Shown here piece by piece: positions 1 to 10,940 of a DNA stretch of 64,000 nt. The notes beneath the pieces are model-generated. The model ran no database searches, was not told the origin of the DNA, and saw only the letters and a list, made by a program, of their open reading frames with translations. Position 1 is the stretch's first letter. Every line of letters starts with the position of its first letter. Source of the stretch: Omphalotus guepiniiformis (taxonomy: Eukaryota > Basidiomycota > Agaricomycetes > Agaricales > Omphalotaceae); the NCBI GenBank assembly GCA_028554645.1, contig JAQOOI010000017.1, forward strand, positions 930,001 through 994,000, in the 5' to 3' direction. The position numbers and the translations under genes were made by a program.

Positions 1-176
1 GCGAACAGACAGATAATTCTCTATTGAATTCATGGATAAACTCGAAACAGCCGCATAAAAATTTGTGCATTGTCGCTTTTTTAAAGCTCGAGCACACACA
101 AAACTGTATTCATTCGCCGACATACTCACCAGACTAAAAGCTCAGTGCCACGCAGTTACTTCAGGTCGCAGTGCGC

Positions 177-2085
177 TCAAGCCGCGTAGGACCTGACTTT
201 GGAGAACCAAAACGGCCTCTCGTGTTTAAGGGCTACAGGAGTCGCATCTCCTGTCTCCAAGTTGACAGAATCGTACGACTCTATGTCAAGTTTGTTCCAT
301 CTTCCAGTTGGACGCGATCGAAGGGTCAGGTTCATGGTGAATATGTACCGGATAAGGGGTGCATGGTCAATGGATGATGAATGTCCGTGTCCGTGTCCGT
401 GTGCATGCGAGGACGAAGCCGAATGTGAGGTAGAGAGCTCACCCGTGGATGTCCCACGTCCAACTTGAATCAAAGCGGCGACAGAGGAAGGCGATGAGAA
501 GTCCACGGACGCTATTGAACGAGAGGATGCGTCGACCAGGTTTGACAGAATAATCGTGTTTCCGCTCAGATGCCAGTTGCCGAAGTACAGACCCTGTGTA
601 CAGGTAAGTCATCATTCGAAGGACTAATGAGATGACATACCTTCATCCCTCGCAGAGTAGGTTTGAGCAATTGAATGACTTGAACCGGAGGGTGTTCCTC
701 GTTGGTCAAAAGCGACATAACTTGCCCATTTGGGAAGAACCGGCTGGCAAGGGCAAAACATCAGTGCTCATTATACTTCGAGTGGCATCGAAAACAACCA
801 ACAGGTATCTGTGATACGTGATCAAATGGGTTACCTGGAAAAATGACGCTTAGAGTGCTACAGTCAAAGCAGGCGTGGGTGCTTACGTTTACCCACGAAT
901 TCTCACTTAGACCAGGCCGACTGAGGGATACCAATCAGGTAAGGGTATCATAAAAAGGCAGATGAACGTACATGTAATGACATACAGCAATGTACACGCC
1001 ATCCATTCGAACCCGAGGATGCTCAATGTACAATCGGCGATAGTCATATAAATATTGATCCAATAACTGAGTGAGAATGTCTCCTTCTAGTAGATCAGGT
1101 ATCTGTGGAGGTTTATAGGTCGCGTTGACCAATTCCCTAATAGTACAAATATAGATCAATTGCATGTATGAGCGTGAAGGGAAAGGACTAACCGCCAGAT
1201 GGATGTATCTAGAGTAACTACCCTTGCTTTTCGGTTGACCGCCGCAAACCGTTCTATTGACCTCGGGTCGAGTATCTTTAGAATGTAGATAATCACTTCG
1301 TCAGGGATCCTATTCAATGGTACAGGTTCGTGTTCATCCTCTGGCTCAAACACCAGCGTCTGAGGAAACCTGTCCACAATCGATGCTAGTGATCCCTTTG
1401 TGGCACCCGATGTAATTTTGCCATGCTCAGGTGAATGATCCTGAAGACCAAGAGTGTTCTCCAAACGCTTCGGAAGTCCCTCTAATGATGATCCGTCTTC
1501 ATCATGGACGATCTTTGCCTTCCCAGCAGGTGTCGTGTGAGCACCTCCCCGAGTAACGGATTCCTGCTGAAGTGCGAGGATAGCCGCAGTACGGTTCTCC
1601 TCGTGTTGGTAGGTCCTGTCGACGTTGGGATCCAGACGAAAAGCCTGACGATATAACGTCAACGCCTCATCAAACTCCCCGCGCTGTTCGCATTGTATTG
1701 CCTGACGATAGATAGCCACAGCAGATTCAAGTGCCCGTGAAAGTGAAGGCGTAGTACTGAGGTGTACAGTAGTAGTCCGCGCTTGTGTGGATGCACCAGA
1801 GGTAACAGGCTTGGAAAAATATGGTTCAAATGGTGTCTTCAGCCGAGGAAAAGTGGGAAGTTCAGCGACAGGTTTAGAGCCCGACGACTCTTGTGACAGT
1901 GAGCCAGTACTAGCAGTACCAGGGTCCTGCCCAAGGACTTCAGACTGTGCAGCCCTTCTCTTCAATTCCGATTTCCATTCTTCTCTGAATCTTCTGAGCT
2001 CTGCAGACTCTTCTTGAGGTTCAGGCGAGGTTATCTTTTTCGCAGTCGGCGAGAAAGGTTGCATTGCATTATTAAATGTTGTCAT
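177..2085 (-). CDS. FBXO9: FBXO9/Hrt3/Pof7-type F-box protein
   Basis: Substrate-recognition subunit of an SCF ubiquitin ligase. The first exon (1193-2085) encodes a disordered N-terminus with an EEWKSELKRR segment, a TPR/MIT-like helical pair (AIYRQAIQCEQRGEFDEALTLY) and the F-box (LNRIPDEVIIYILKILDPRS). Later exons give RRLYIEHPRVRMDGVYIAV, then WVNVTHLITYHRYLRFFPNG, VMSLLTNEEHPP, GLYFGNWHLSGN and, at the end, GRWNKLDIESYDS and LKHERPFWFSKVRSY. That order of blocks is the family hallmark of FBXO9, yeast Hrt3 and fission yeast Pof7. At least four introns are needed; the exon 1 donor at 1192 restores SIWRELVNATYKPP. A His-Gly run (HAHGHGHGHS) precedes the C-terminal block. The start lies 126 bp from the divergent DnaJ gene. 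Recognition is secure; the middle splice sites are inferred. Confidence 0.9.
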
Positions 2086-2211
2086 TCCACGAAATGTGCG
2101 TTACGTAATGAGGGACACGATAAACCCTAACCATAACGAGCGATAGGTTGTCGGTTGGACACGCTAGCGTCAGTTTCTACCGCAAAGTGTCCCAGGCCTA
2201 GGACCAAAAAG

Positions 2212-3888
2212 ATGAACAAGGACGAAGCTATTCGATGCCTTGCAATTGCTCAAAAGCACCGAGATGCAGGGAATTTTTCTTCCGCACGCAAATTCGCCCA
2301 AAAGTCCATTTCTCTCTTCGAAACACCCGAGGCTCTCAAGATGCTCGACTCCATAGATGCTGCAGAGGCCAGTTCACCTTCTAGTAATACTACAACGGGG
2401 ACGAGTTCAGCTTCAACATCAGCATCTGGAGCAGAGGCGCATCCTTCAGCGTCTGGTACGAAACACCGGCACACGCCGTCTACGAATACGAATGGCAGTG
2501 CCAAGGCCAATGGAACGGCGGGAGGTGCGGGTGGTGAGAAGAGGGATTACACTTCTGAGCAGCTTTCAGTGGTGAAAAGGATTCGAGCATGCAAGGTCAC
2601 TGAGTACTACGAAATATTGTCTCTTAAGAAGGACTGCGAGGAGGTTGAGATTAAGAAGGCATATCGGAAGGTTCGTGACGATACGCTTGCTCTTATGAAT
2701 TACCTTTTAATCCATTTACGTAGCTGGCTCTGGCATTACATCCTGATAAGAATGGTGCACCTGGAGCAGATGAAGCCTTCAAAAGTACTAATTTCTCGTT
2801 TCACTCTTGCACTCCTTACTTACTTCCTATTCCCAGTGGTATCCAAAGCATTCCAGGTACTGTCAGGTATACTGCGTTACATGTTTACGAGCGTTCCTTA
2901 TCTGACACCAATCTCACAGACCCACAGAAGCGTGCGATCCATGACCAAAATGGCGCAGACCCCGAAGACAGGTTCGGTGGAATGCCTTCGCGGTCTTCAG
3001 GATTTTCGTCCTTTGGCCCCGGAGGAGGTGGAGGCTTCGAAAGCGAGCTTAGCCCTGAGGATCTATTCAACATGTTCTTCGGAGGTGGAGGCGGTCAAGC
3101 GTTCGGTAACGGATTTGGGGGTGGTCCCGGTACGTTTCGATGTTGTGACAAAAGTACAGCTACTGATTGGCTTCTGTGCAGTTTTCACAGCTTCATTTGG
3201 TCCGGGAGGCTTCCGAACCACTCGCATGGGTGGGGGCTTTGCTCCAGGGGCACAACGGCATGAACAGCAAGCGAATGCTGAGCCTCGGTCAATATTAATT
3301 CAACTGCTTCCCTTGATTCTCTTATTCGCATTTTCAATGCTGTCTGCTCTTCCGAATCTCTTCAGCTCGCCGCCGGTTCCGGATCCAAGATATTCTTTTC
3401 AACCAACATCGAGGTTTTACATGGAAATCCATACACCGCGCCGGGACATTGTGTATCATATAAATCCCACAGATTTCATGAACCATCCTATATTTGGACC
3501 CGAGTTGCAACGGGATGGGGTAGATTTGAAGGACATATATAAGAAATCGCAGAAGGCGAAGGAGAAGAAGGAGAAGAAGGAGAAAAAGGAGAAATCTAAG
3601 GAGCAAGCTAAGGAGCAGAAGGGTGCGGGAAGCGAGGGTGACGTGAAGGACGATCAAGTGAAGGTGAAGCGTGGTCCTGCGATGGCGAAGTTTGAAGACA
3701 ACGTAGAACGGACATATATCAACGAGATATACATCCAATGCAAGCGCGGTCTGGATCGAAAGGAACGCGCCAGGGATGCAGAAGTAGGATTGTTCGGGAT
3801 AGGGACGGACTGGAAGAGGGTGAAGGAAATCGAGAGTGAGGTTATTCCGGCTTGTACAGAGTTGGATAGAGTAAACCCAGGACGGTAA
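2212..3888 (+). CDS. ER-membrane DnaJ protein, DNAJB12/DNAJB14 type (J domain + TM + DUF1977)
   Basis: Membrane-anchored Hsp40 that recruits Hsp70 for ER-associated degradation. The chosen start is MNKDEAIRCLAIAQKHRDAG, a typical N-terminal helix of this family; the open frame further upstream has no ATG. After a low-complexity Ser/Thr/Ala linker comes the J domain: VTEYYEILSLKKDCEEVEIKKAYRK, intron from 2671, then LALALHPDKNGAPGADEAF with the HPD motif, then SKAFQVLSDPQKRAIHD. A Gly/Phe-rich stretch (FGPGGGGGFESELSPEDLFNMFFGGG) follows, then a transmembrane segment (QLLPLILLFAFSMLSALPNL) and a DUF1977 tail containing YSFQPTSRFYMEIHTPRRD. A Lys/Glu-rich run (KEKKEKKEKKEK) is inside the DUF1977 part. 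Introns stay open in frame, so the raw frame looks longer than the real protein (about 440 residues). The family fit is strong. Confidence 0.88.
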   Translation: MNKDEAIRCLAIAQKHRDAGNFSSARKFAQKSISLFETPEALKMLDSIDAAEASSPSSNTTTGTSSASTSASGAEAHPSASGTKHRHTPSTNTNGSAKANGTAGGAGGEKRDYTSEQLSVVKRIRACKVTEYYEILSLKKDCEEVEIKKAYRKVRDDTLALMNYLLIHLRSWLWHYILIRMVHLEQMKPSKVLISRFTLALLTYFLFPVVSKAFQVLSGILRYMFTSVPYLTPISQTHRSVRSMTKMAQTPKTGSVECLRGLQDFRPLAPEEVEASKASLALRIYSTCSSEVEAVKRSVTDLGVVPVRFDVVTKVQLLIGFCAVFTASFGPGGFRTTRMGGGFAPGAQRHEQQANAEPRSILIQLLPLILLFAFSMLSALPNLFSSPPVPDPRYSFQPTSRFYMEIHTPRRDIVYHINPTDFMNHPIFGPELQRDGVDLKDIYKKSQKAKEKKEKKEKKEKSKEQAKEQKGAGSEGDVKDDQVKVKRGPAMAKFEDNVERTYINEIYIQCKRGLDRKERARDAEVGLFGIGTDWKRVKEIESEVIPACTELDRVNPGR

Positions 3889-4130
3889 AACTGCACCTAC
3901 TACGCTTCATGCATATCATTAAATTATGTCTTCGCATGAGTTTGCCCCGGAGGGCGGATACTTGTATTGATATAGCGGAATACCTTAGAGGCTTAATATG
4001 ATTATTGCGTTGTTTCTCCCAGTAAAGAACAGGGATATTGGGATACGGAGGACAAATGACATGGTCTGGGCATTGGCCGAGGAGGTCTAGACATATCTCC
4101 TTCCACGCTGCATTAGCATTTCTACCTTCT

Positions 4131-4418
4131 CTACTTCTGAGCCAGCTTTTCCCTCTCGAGCTTGAGATAGAATTGCTCCTGGCGCTCAACTGTAACGGTC
4201 CATAAGATTTCCAATTTCATCAGCGTGGTTAATTCTGAATACTAACCGGCTTTTAAGTGGTATCCATACCTGACGAAATGTTTGAATACGGGGTACTTCA
4301 GACGACTAGAACGAAGAACTTACCAGTAAGCATAAGCGGAGCTGGTACCAAGACCAAGGGCGCAAGAAAGGTCGACGATAAAGCGTTTTCTGAGCTTGCC
4401 AACGATGGGAGCAATCAT
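4131..4418 (-). CDS. COX9: Cytochrome c oxidase subunit VIIa (Cox9/COX7A)
   Basis: Small single-span subunit of respiratory complex IV in the inner mitochondrial membrane. Three exons, 4324-4418, 4247-4269 and 4131-4189, sum to 177 nt and encode 58 residues. The protein begins MIAPIVGKLRKRFIVDLSCA and continues through the membrane helix LGLGTSSAYAYWYGYHL to RQEQFYLKLEREKLAQK. The pattern IAPI-G-L-(K/R)RR---D-----G-G----Y-YWYG-H is that of the fungal subunit. Both introns have GT-AG ends and the reading frame is restored exactly. The middle exon is only 23 nt. The start was chosen because family members begin at this Met; a longer in-frame upstream extension exists but looks non-coding. Transcribed divergently from CDC55, 253 bp away. 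Confidence 0.88.
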
Positions 4419-4671
4419 TATTGTGATGGTTTGAGGTTGAAGGGCAAAATCGGACAAAACACCCGGCAACAGAAGCTGCAGCCACACAATGCCAAACAAG
4501 GAGGCTGGCTTGTTGTGTAATCGAAGGCGATTCCCATTTTGCGACTCCCCACATCCCACATCCAAAGCGTCTTCTTGCCTCTTGACCATCACCATCGCCT
4601 ATCCTTCATCTTTTGAGGACGGTATCATCTCATTTATCTCCTGATTAATCCTTCTTTCCTATCGATTCAAC

Positions 4672-6605
4672 ATGTCGGATGACCCCTCAGGTTCAGGTGG
4701 CTGGCGTTTTGCCCAGTGTTTCGGCGATAAGGGAGAGGTAGAAGATATTACTGAAGGCACGTAGCTCGTTTGCCTTGAGATTGTTCTTGGCATCATGCTC
4801 CGAGCTGTTACTTTCCCTGAACTGCTAGCTGATACCATTGCGTACACTTCACAGCCGACATCATATCCACCGTAGAGTTTGACTCAACGGGCAACTATCT
4901 AGCAACCGGAGACAAAGGTGGACGTGTCGTGCTTTTTGAGCGCAATGAATCGGTATGTCTCCACAAAATTGACACACGTTCCAAATCGGGCGTGTAGTTG
5001 GCGTTTTCGCTGATCTGCTCCTTGATATTATTTTCTCTTCTTCCTCAATGTCGCATAACTCTCTTATCAACGCAATCGCACGAAATATCCACGCGAATTG
5101 CAGAAAAAAGGCTGTGAATACAAGTTCTACACCGAGTTCCAGTCTCACGAGCCCGAGTTTGACTACCTGAAGTCCCTCGAAATTGAGGAGAAGATTAACA
5201 AGATCAAGTGGTGCAAGCGGCAAAATTCTGCCCACTTCTTACTATCCACTAATGGTTCGTGTTTCCCTCACTACAGTCGTATGTTGTGCCTAGCTATCAA
5301 ATCTGACATGTTTCATCTTCAGACAAAACGATCAAGCTATGGAAAGTATTCGAGAAGACGTTGCGGGTGGTATCACAGTCAAATCATCATGATGGTCAAC
5401 GGCCATTACCTCCTCCAACTGTGCGTGGCCATCTCCGGCTACCTCGCATGGAGCTTCAAGACAATATCATTGCTGCTGTCCCTCGCAAGGTCTACTCCAA
5501 CGCGCATGCTTATCACATACATTCTATCTCTGTCAATTCGGACCAGGAAACCTACATTTCCGCTGATGATCTCCGGATTAATTTGTGGAACCTGAACATA
5601 AGTGACCAGAGCTTTAGTAAGTACCTTTAGGGCGCTCGGCTATGGCGCACTGCATTTCAATTTCAACGAGGATTATACATGATGATGCTTACACGTGTTC
5701 CTTCCACCACGCAGATATTGTGGACATCAAACCTGTCAATATGGAAGAGCTTACGGAGGTCATCACCGCCACGGAGTTCCACCCGACGCATTGCAATCTT
5801 TTCATGTACTCAAGTTCAAAAAGTAATATTAAACTTGCGGACATGCGGGACTCTGCTCTGTGCGATAAGCACGCGAAATGTATGCCCAGTGTCTTTTTCT
5901 TCGACTCTGTGTTCAAATGTATAACTCCTTAGGCTTCGAAGAAGAGGAAGATCCAACAACGCGATCATTCTTTTCAGAGATCATTTCGTCCATTTCTGAC
6001 GTCAAGTTCAGTCATGATGGCCGTTACATTCTTTCCCGAGACTACCTCTCTCTCAAGATTTGGGACGTCAACATGGAGAGCCGTCCTCTGAAAACTATTC
6101 CTATACATGATCATCTCCGTGGAAAATTGTGTGATTTGTACGAGAATGACTGCATCTTTGACAAGTTCGAGTGTGTGTGGGGTGGGGATGACAAGCACGT
6201 GTACACGTTGTAGACTTCCAGTCGACCGCATTGCTTATTACCTCTACTCTCTTCCTTTCTAGGCACGTGTTAACAGGGTCTTACCACAACTACTTCCGAA
6301 TATACGATACTGACACTCTCAACGACGTCGTCTTGCAAGCAGACAAATCTGCGTTCAAGATCAAGAAGATTGGGGGTGCCGCTGCCGGACAGAAGGCAGG
6401 TGTAAAGAATGGTGCTAGGCCGAACGGATTAAAAGACATGATGTCCCTTGACACCCTCGACTTCAACAAGAAGATCTTGCACGCTAGTTGGCATCCGCGA
6501 GAGAACACGATTGCTGTATGATTTTCCTCTTTCTTTGAGGACAGATTACTGACAATTATTCAGATTGCCGCTACCAACAACTTGTTCCTGTACAGCGCCG
6601 CATGA
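4672..6605 (+). CDS. CDC55: Protein phosphatase 2A regulatory subunit B (B55/PR55)
   Basis: WD-repeat regulatory B subunit that directs PP2A to substrates in mitotic exit, cytokinesis and nutrient signalling. The protein starts [20 protein letters not shown] and runs through the diagnostic blocks [142 protein letters not shown] and a final [22 protein letters not shown]. These are the blades of the B55 propeller in order. An insert ([20 protein letters not shown]) sits between the last two blades, where other members also carry a linker. Several short introns interrupt the gene; the last separates ENTIAV from IAATNN. The head-to-head neighbour is COX9. Confidence 0.93.
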
Positions 6606-7319
6606 AGAAGGCAAGGAGACGCTTCCTTGTATCTTCATTCACACCTCCCACCGTCCGATCACCTATTACGAGAGACCCCGCTGGCGGGATAGACGTTCCA
6701 AGACGACACGCATGCACGGACAATAAATGCACAGGACATCGTATTTTTCCACCTCTGACAATCTGCCCCCGACTTCCCTTACCCGCTGTGTCGTGCACTC
6801 ACTTACTCACGTTTTCACGTACAACTGCATTTAGTTTCTGTTCTTGTTCTATACAGTCTACGCTTCTAGTAATTATGTTTCTGTCCTTTCAGCTCGTACA
6901 CTGCACAGCCCACACTCCCTGCGTCTTGTATACCTTTTCTCCTTTGTGCCGCATCCCCTTCTTACGACGCATTCCGTTTACCGCTTTTCCTCCTGCGCTG
7001 CTGTTCGTGTTTTGTTCTGTCGTCTCTGCAATCTCCCAACTATACTCCAGCGCTCTCACCTCGTACCTGTTCTCTCCCCTCTTTATCCGCTATCGTTCAC
7101 CCCTGACCACCATAATCTCCCTCTCTTTATATTTGACACTTAGGTCTTCCTGGTGAAAATGGTTACTGTACGTAGAAGAGAAGTCAATCAATGAAATGCA
7201 ATGTCCTTTTTTCAATTGTATCATAATCAATTCATTTGTTTTTGGACGCTTAAGTAGCGAAAATGTTTGGGTGGCATCAGAGATGTGGAACGACAGACAA
7301 CTCCTGGGCAGTACATGGG
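6606..7319. other. Intergenic, convergent 3' ends of CDC55 and an F-box gene
   Basis: About 0.7 kb with strong C+T bias on the plus strand from 6740 to 7130. Frames stay open by composition only; translations are Ser/Thr/Leu/Phe-rich with no family resemblance. Probably 3' untranslated regions and terminators of the two converging genes. No RNA gene or repeat is recognised. Confidence 0.5.
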
Positions 7320-8876
7320 TCAAAGGTCACTAGTACTACTCAACTCGTGCACGTCTACCCGGTCCTTCAACCAAGCCTCAGCCTGAATGTCACCTTCGTC
7401 TTGCGCACGTGAAGACGACATGAACCCAGGACCTTTCGTAGATAGATTAACATCCCATGAAGAGACAACGTCACTCTTCGGACCTCTCTTCATCCTCAAG
7501 CTTGAAAGCAGATGTCTCATGGATGCGCGCGACAAATATACCGTCTGCATCGCAGGGCGCAGTGCAACAAGCTCGCACAACCAAACGAGATCTGCGGCCC
7601 GAATAGAGTCAAGTGTGACGACAGAAAGTTGGGGCCAAGTGTCAGGTATTGTCCGAGTGCTCGCGTGCTTCGATGAGGGTAACGGGACCGACTCGTCTGT
7701 CTGCTTAAAAATGTAGTGATCCACCTCTCTTCTATGCCAGCGATATTGAAGACGATCCCCAGAATCACGAAAGTCGATCGAACGAGATCTTGAGATAGAT
7801 TTGGGATTGAGGACTTTTTGTTCCGGGAAAAGTGATTCTGGACTAGTGCAGCGTATCAACTTGAGATGCTTGACAGCCGGAAGAGCAAGGAAAAACGAGA
7901 CGTCGACTGGAGGGGCGTCAGCTCCACGAACGGGGTGGAGGAAAGCAATATCATCCAGATGCAGAGTGTGTAAATTCAGGAGCTTGGTTGGGTCTGGGAA
8001 GGTGTTCAGAGGGTTGGAGTTGATTGGACCTAGAATTGTGAAATGCACCAAGTTTGGCGAGGAGATCAACGAGAGCACTGAACATCTCAGTTCAATAGGC
8101 TCGCGCGCAAAACTGACGGTCAATCTGCGAAGGGACGGCATCTCGATCTTGGGGCAGGTCGGCTCTGAGGGGCTCATCATTGGATATAACCGATACAGTG
8201 TCAGTTGCTCCAAAGAAGGCGACGCCTCTGCCATCTGGCGGAAAGAGATTTCATTTGGGGTAAGTCCCTCGATGTCGAGAGCGACTAATCCAGTCAGAGG
8301 GTACTGGATATTCACACCGCAAAGTATCTGTCGGCGCAAACGAGGAGCAGAATGAAATGCGAACGGAAGTGGTACAGTCATGAACACTCGGTGGTTGTCG
8401 TCTCCGGAGAAGTCCAATTGAAGTTCTTCAAGTGCTGGAGCTTCTTTCACCTCACGCAGTGGGAGCAGAACTTGAGATGGGGAGTCAAAGTAGACGCCAT
8501 TGACTTCTAGTCGCCTCAAATGATACACATGCGGAATAAGGACTTGGAAAACTTCCAACAGCTTCATATCATGAAGAGTCTCGCTGTGAACAAGGTCGAC
8601 AGTGAAATCAAAAAGGCATGACTTGCACCGCTTCAACCATGATGAAGTCCATTGTACTACATCCTGATGTGCAATCTGGTGAAATGGGACTCGGATATTG
8701 GTCCAGAGGAGCGGAGTGTCGAGACAGAGATCTCGCCAACGACGGCTTACGCCGCAGATAGCGACAAGACATGGTAGGGAACGCAGCTTTGCGTCCATAT
8801 CTCTGTTGGTTTCGAAGATTTTTGCCAGTATCTCATTAGGAAGCTGTTCAATAGGGGCTACTTCCGGGGTAGACAT
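7320..8876 (-). CDS. F-box protein, agaricomycete expanded family
   Basis: Uninterrupted 518-residue frame. The N-terminus carries an F-box-like motif (IEQLPNEILAKIFETNRD) followed by VAICGVSRRWRDLCLDTPLLWTNI, the usual agaricomycete consensus of a Cys-rich/Trp-containing second half. The rest is Leu-rich with irregular repeats of the type LRRLEVNG, LEELQLDF, LRRLTVSF and LVHFTILG, consistent with a degenerate leucine-rich substrate-binding surface. Family members are presumed to dock on Skp1 in SCF ligases, but the family is very large and most members have no known target. The start is at an ATG directly followed by STPEVAPIEQLPNE, close to the F-box as is normal. No introns, which is common in this family. 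Function beyond F-box is not inferable. Confidence 0.85.
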   Translation of the reverse strand: MSTPEVAPIEQLPNEILAKIFETNRDMDAKLRSLPCLVAICGVSRRWRDLCLDTPLLWTNIRVPFHQIAHQDVVQWTSSWLKRCKSCLFDFTVDLVHSETLHDMKLLEVFQVLIPHVYHLRRLEVNGVYFDSPSQVLLPLREVKEAPALEELQLDFSGDDNHRVFMTVPLPFAFHSAPRLRRQILCGVNIQYPLTGLVALDIEGLTPNEISFRQMAEASPSLEQLTLYRLYPMMSPSEPTCPKIEMPSLRRLTVSFAREPIELRCSVLSLISSPNLVHFTILGPINSNPLNTFPDPTKLLNLHTLHLDDIAFLHPVRGADAPPVDVSFFLALPAVKHLKLIRCTSPESLFPEQKVLNPKSISRSRSIDFRDSGDRLQYRWHRREVDHYIFKQTDESVPLPSSKHASTRTIPDTWPQLSVVTLDSIRAADLVWLCELVALRPAMQTVYLSRASMRHLLSSLRMKRGPKSDVVSSWDVNLSTKGPGFMSSSRAQDEGDIQAEAWLKDRVDVHELSSTSDL

Positions 8877-9220
8877 TCTCCTGTCGATTATTGAATAAGT
8901 ATATCATCTTTGAGAACATGAATGATGAAACTCACCGAGGACGAAAAGTTGTCAGCTATGTACTGAATGAGGCGCAAGAATTGGCGGCAAGAATGGAAAG
9001 AGTGATAAGCAGAGCAGGGCTTAGGGTTACTAAGTTTCCATCAAGTGATCATTTCACAATACATCGAACATTTTTATAGGAATGAGAGCCTTCTTATGAG
9101 CTTATGTAGAAGTCAAGAGAGCTCTCGTCTCGAGAATTGCTGAGCTCGAGAATGGCAGGAATGAAGAAGAGCATTTGAACAATAGCACAGCCACACGGTT
9201 GTAATTCTTGTACTTCAACG
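8877..9220. other. Intergenic, divergent promoters
   Basis: About 340 bp between the divergent F-box gene and the RED gene. AT-rich with short open frames only. No TATA box or repeat is convincing. Confidence 0.4.
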
Positions 9221-10840
9221 ATGGACCAGGTATGCAAACCAAATTATTTATTCATCGCGCCCTAATGTGAACCTAGGAATCTTTCAGGCGTCTCCTATCT
9301 TCCTCGTCTCAATCGCAGTCACGTACCCAGCGCGAGTCTCTCTTCACTCAGAAAGGCTCTTCTTCTAAACCGTCTGTTGTGTCCATTATTGTCACTCTTA
9401 AGCCAGGAATTTACGCTTTTTCTTTTTCACTAGAAAGCCTGCTACTATTAGCTCCAATGAAGTTGCCTTTAAACCTAGGAAGGTCAAGAAATCTGAGGGG
9501 AAGTACCGAGATCGCGCTGCTGAACGACGAGTTGGCGAAGGGAACGATTATGCTGAGGTATGCTCGTTCCTATTACTCTTTATAATGCAAATATCTGACT
9601 TAGTCACTTCAAGGTAGAGGCTGTCTTGGAAGAATTCGAAAAGCGGACTGCAGATCAAGACAAGAATGCTGTGAGTGTCACCGAGTTCAAACTATGTACT
9701 TCACCACATTTACCACCTTCCGTAGATTAACGAGCAACGACGCTATCTAGGAGGAGACAGTGATCACTCCGTTCTCGTCAAAGGCTTAGATATGGCACTG
9801 TTACAACAGAATAAAGCCAGAGCTGCCACGACAACTGACGAAGATGATTCTCTGGAAAAGGCGTACGCCGAGTCTACGGTGCCCAAAAAGCGCACTCGAG
9901 AGGATATCATTCGTGAGCTGAAGGAAAAGAGGTCACAAGGCGCAAGTGACGAGCAGCCAAAACAGGCATCAGAAGGTCCAACACTGAAGAAGGATAAGTT
10001 CAAGCCTATTGGGTTTAAACCCATCGGAGCTAGTACAGAGGAGAAGGAAAAGAAGAAGAAAGTAAAAGGAGAGGGCGAGAGGAAGAAGAAAAAGAGAAAA
10101 GTGGTGGCTGAGAGTGGTGGTCCGGTCGAGGCGTCTGCGAAGGCAACTTCGTCTGTGGAGGACCCAGTACCATCTACTTCAAATACAACTGTCTCTATTC
10201 CTGTCAAGGAACCTCCAATGCCCGTTCAACCCGAAGAGCCCGAACCGCCTGAAGATCTTGATATATTTGCGGGTGCAGGGGAGTACGAAGGAGTAGACTT
10301 GGGAGATGACGAGGACGAGGATGAAGATGAAGACGGACAGAAGAAGTCAGAAGAGAAGGATGTGGATGATCTCCCTGGCGATATACATACTGGTCTTGGA
10401 CCTGGTCGTTGGTTCACTAGTGGTTCACCAGAGCCAGCACCTTCTGCTGAAGCTGAAGCTGAAGCCTCACATTCCACCCCCGACGTCGAAGCAGCACCGG
10501 GCTCGACCTCACACCCCACGAAAGAAGAAGAGAACGTCAGTGAAGATGAAGAACCTACGCGGCTCGTTCCGCTCGCAAGCTCTGCTCTGCCTTCAATCAA
10601 GGACTTCCTTGCCATGGACAACGCTGCCGATGCGGCTGACAAGAAGCGGAGGCGGAAGGACAAGAAAAAAGGCATCAAGGACGAAAGCAGTAGCTCCAAG
10701 AAACTCGATACTGAGGCCAAAGTCAACAGAGACTATCAACGGTGCGTCGTTTGACCATGCAATCATCTCTAAAATCTGATGAACATATTCATGCAAGTCT
10801 CAAATCGTATACTGATAAACGTGGTGATTCATCGAAATAA
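9221..10840 (+). CDS. RED-like (IK/SMU2 partner) spliceosomal protein
   Basis: Homologue of human RED/IK, a spliceosomal B-complex protein that works with SMU1. A tiny first exon (MDQ) joins ESFRRLLSSSSQSQSRTQRE. The RED N-terminal domain follows: NEVAFKPRKVKKSEGKYRDR, AAERRVGEGNDYAE, then QRRYLGGDSDHSVLVKGLDM and ALLQQNKARA. This is the family core (RDRA-ERR-G-NDY-, YLGGD--H--LVKGLD-ALL). The remainder is low complexity: basic KRTREDIIRELKEKR, poly-Lys near residues KEKKKKVKGEGERKKKKRK, then long acidic and Ser-rich stretches typical of the C-terminal half. The frame closes through a last exon, RDYQR joined to LKSYTDKRGDSSK-stop at 10838-10840. Introns include 9230-about 9278 and one between KPSV and KPATISS. 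Nuclear location expected. Confidence 0.82.
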
Positions 10841-10940
10841 TCTCGAATCCCGTAAGTGGATGCTGTTCTTTGTCGTACATGGTCCGTGACATTGCATGGT
10901 GTGTAATAAGTAAAACCAATGAAATGACAATGGAGAACTG

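Noticed and set aside
6602..7156. 184-codon frame after CDC55
   Set aside because: Result of C+T-rich 3' sequence; Ser/Leu/Phe-rich nonsense product.
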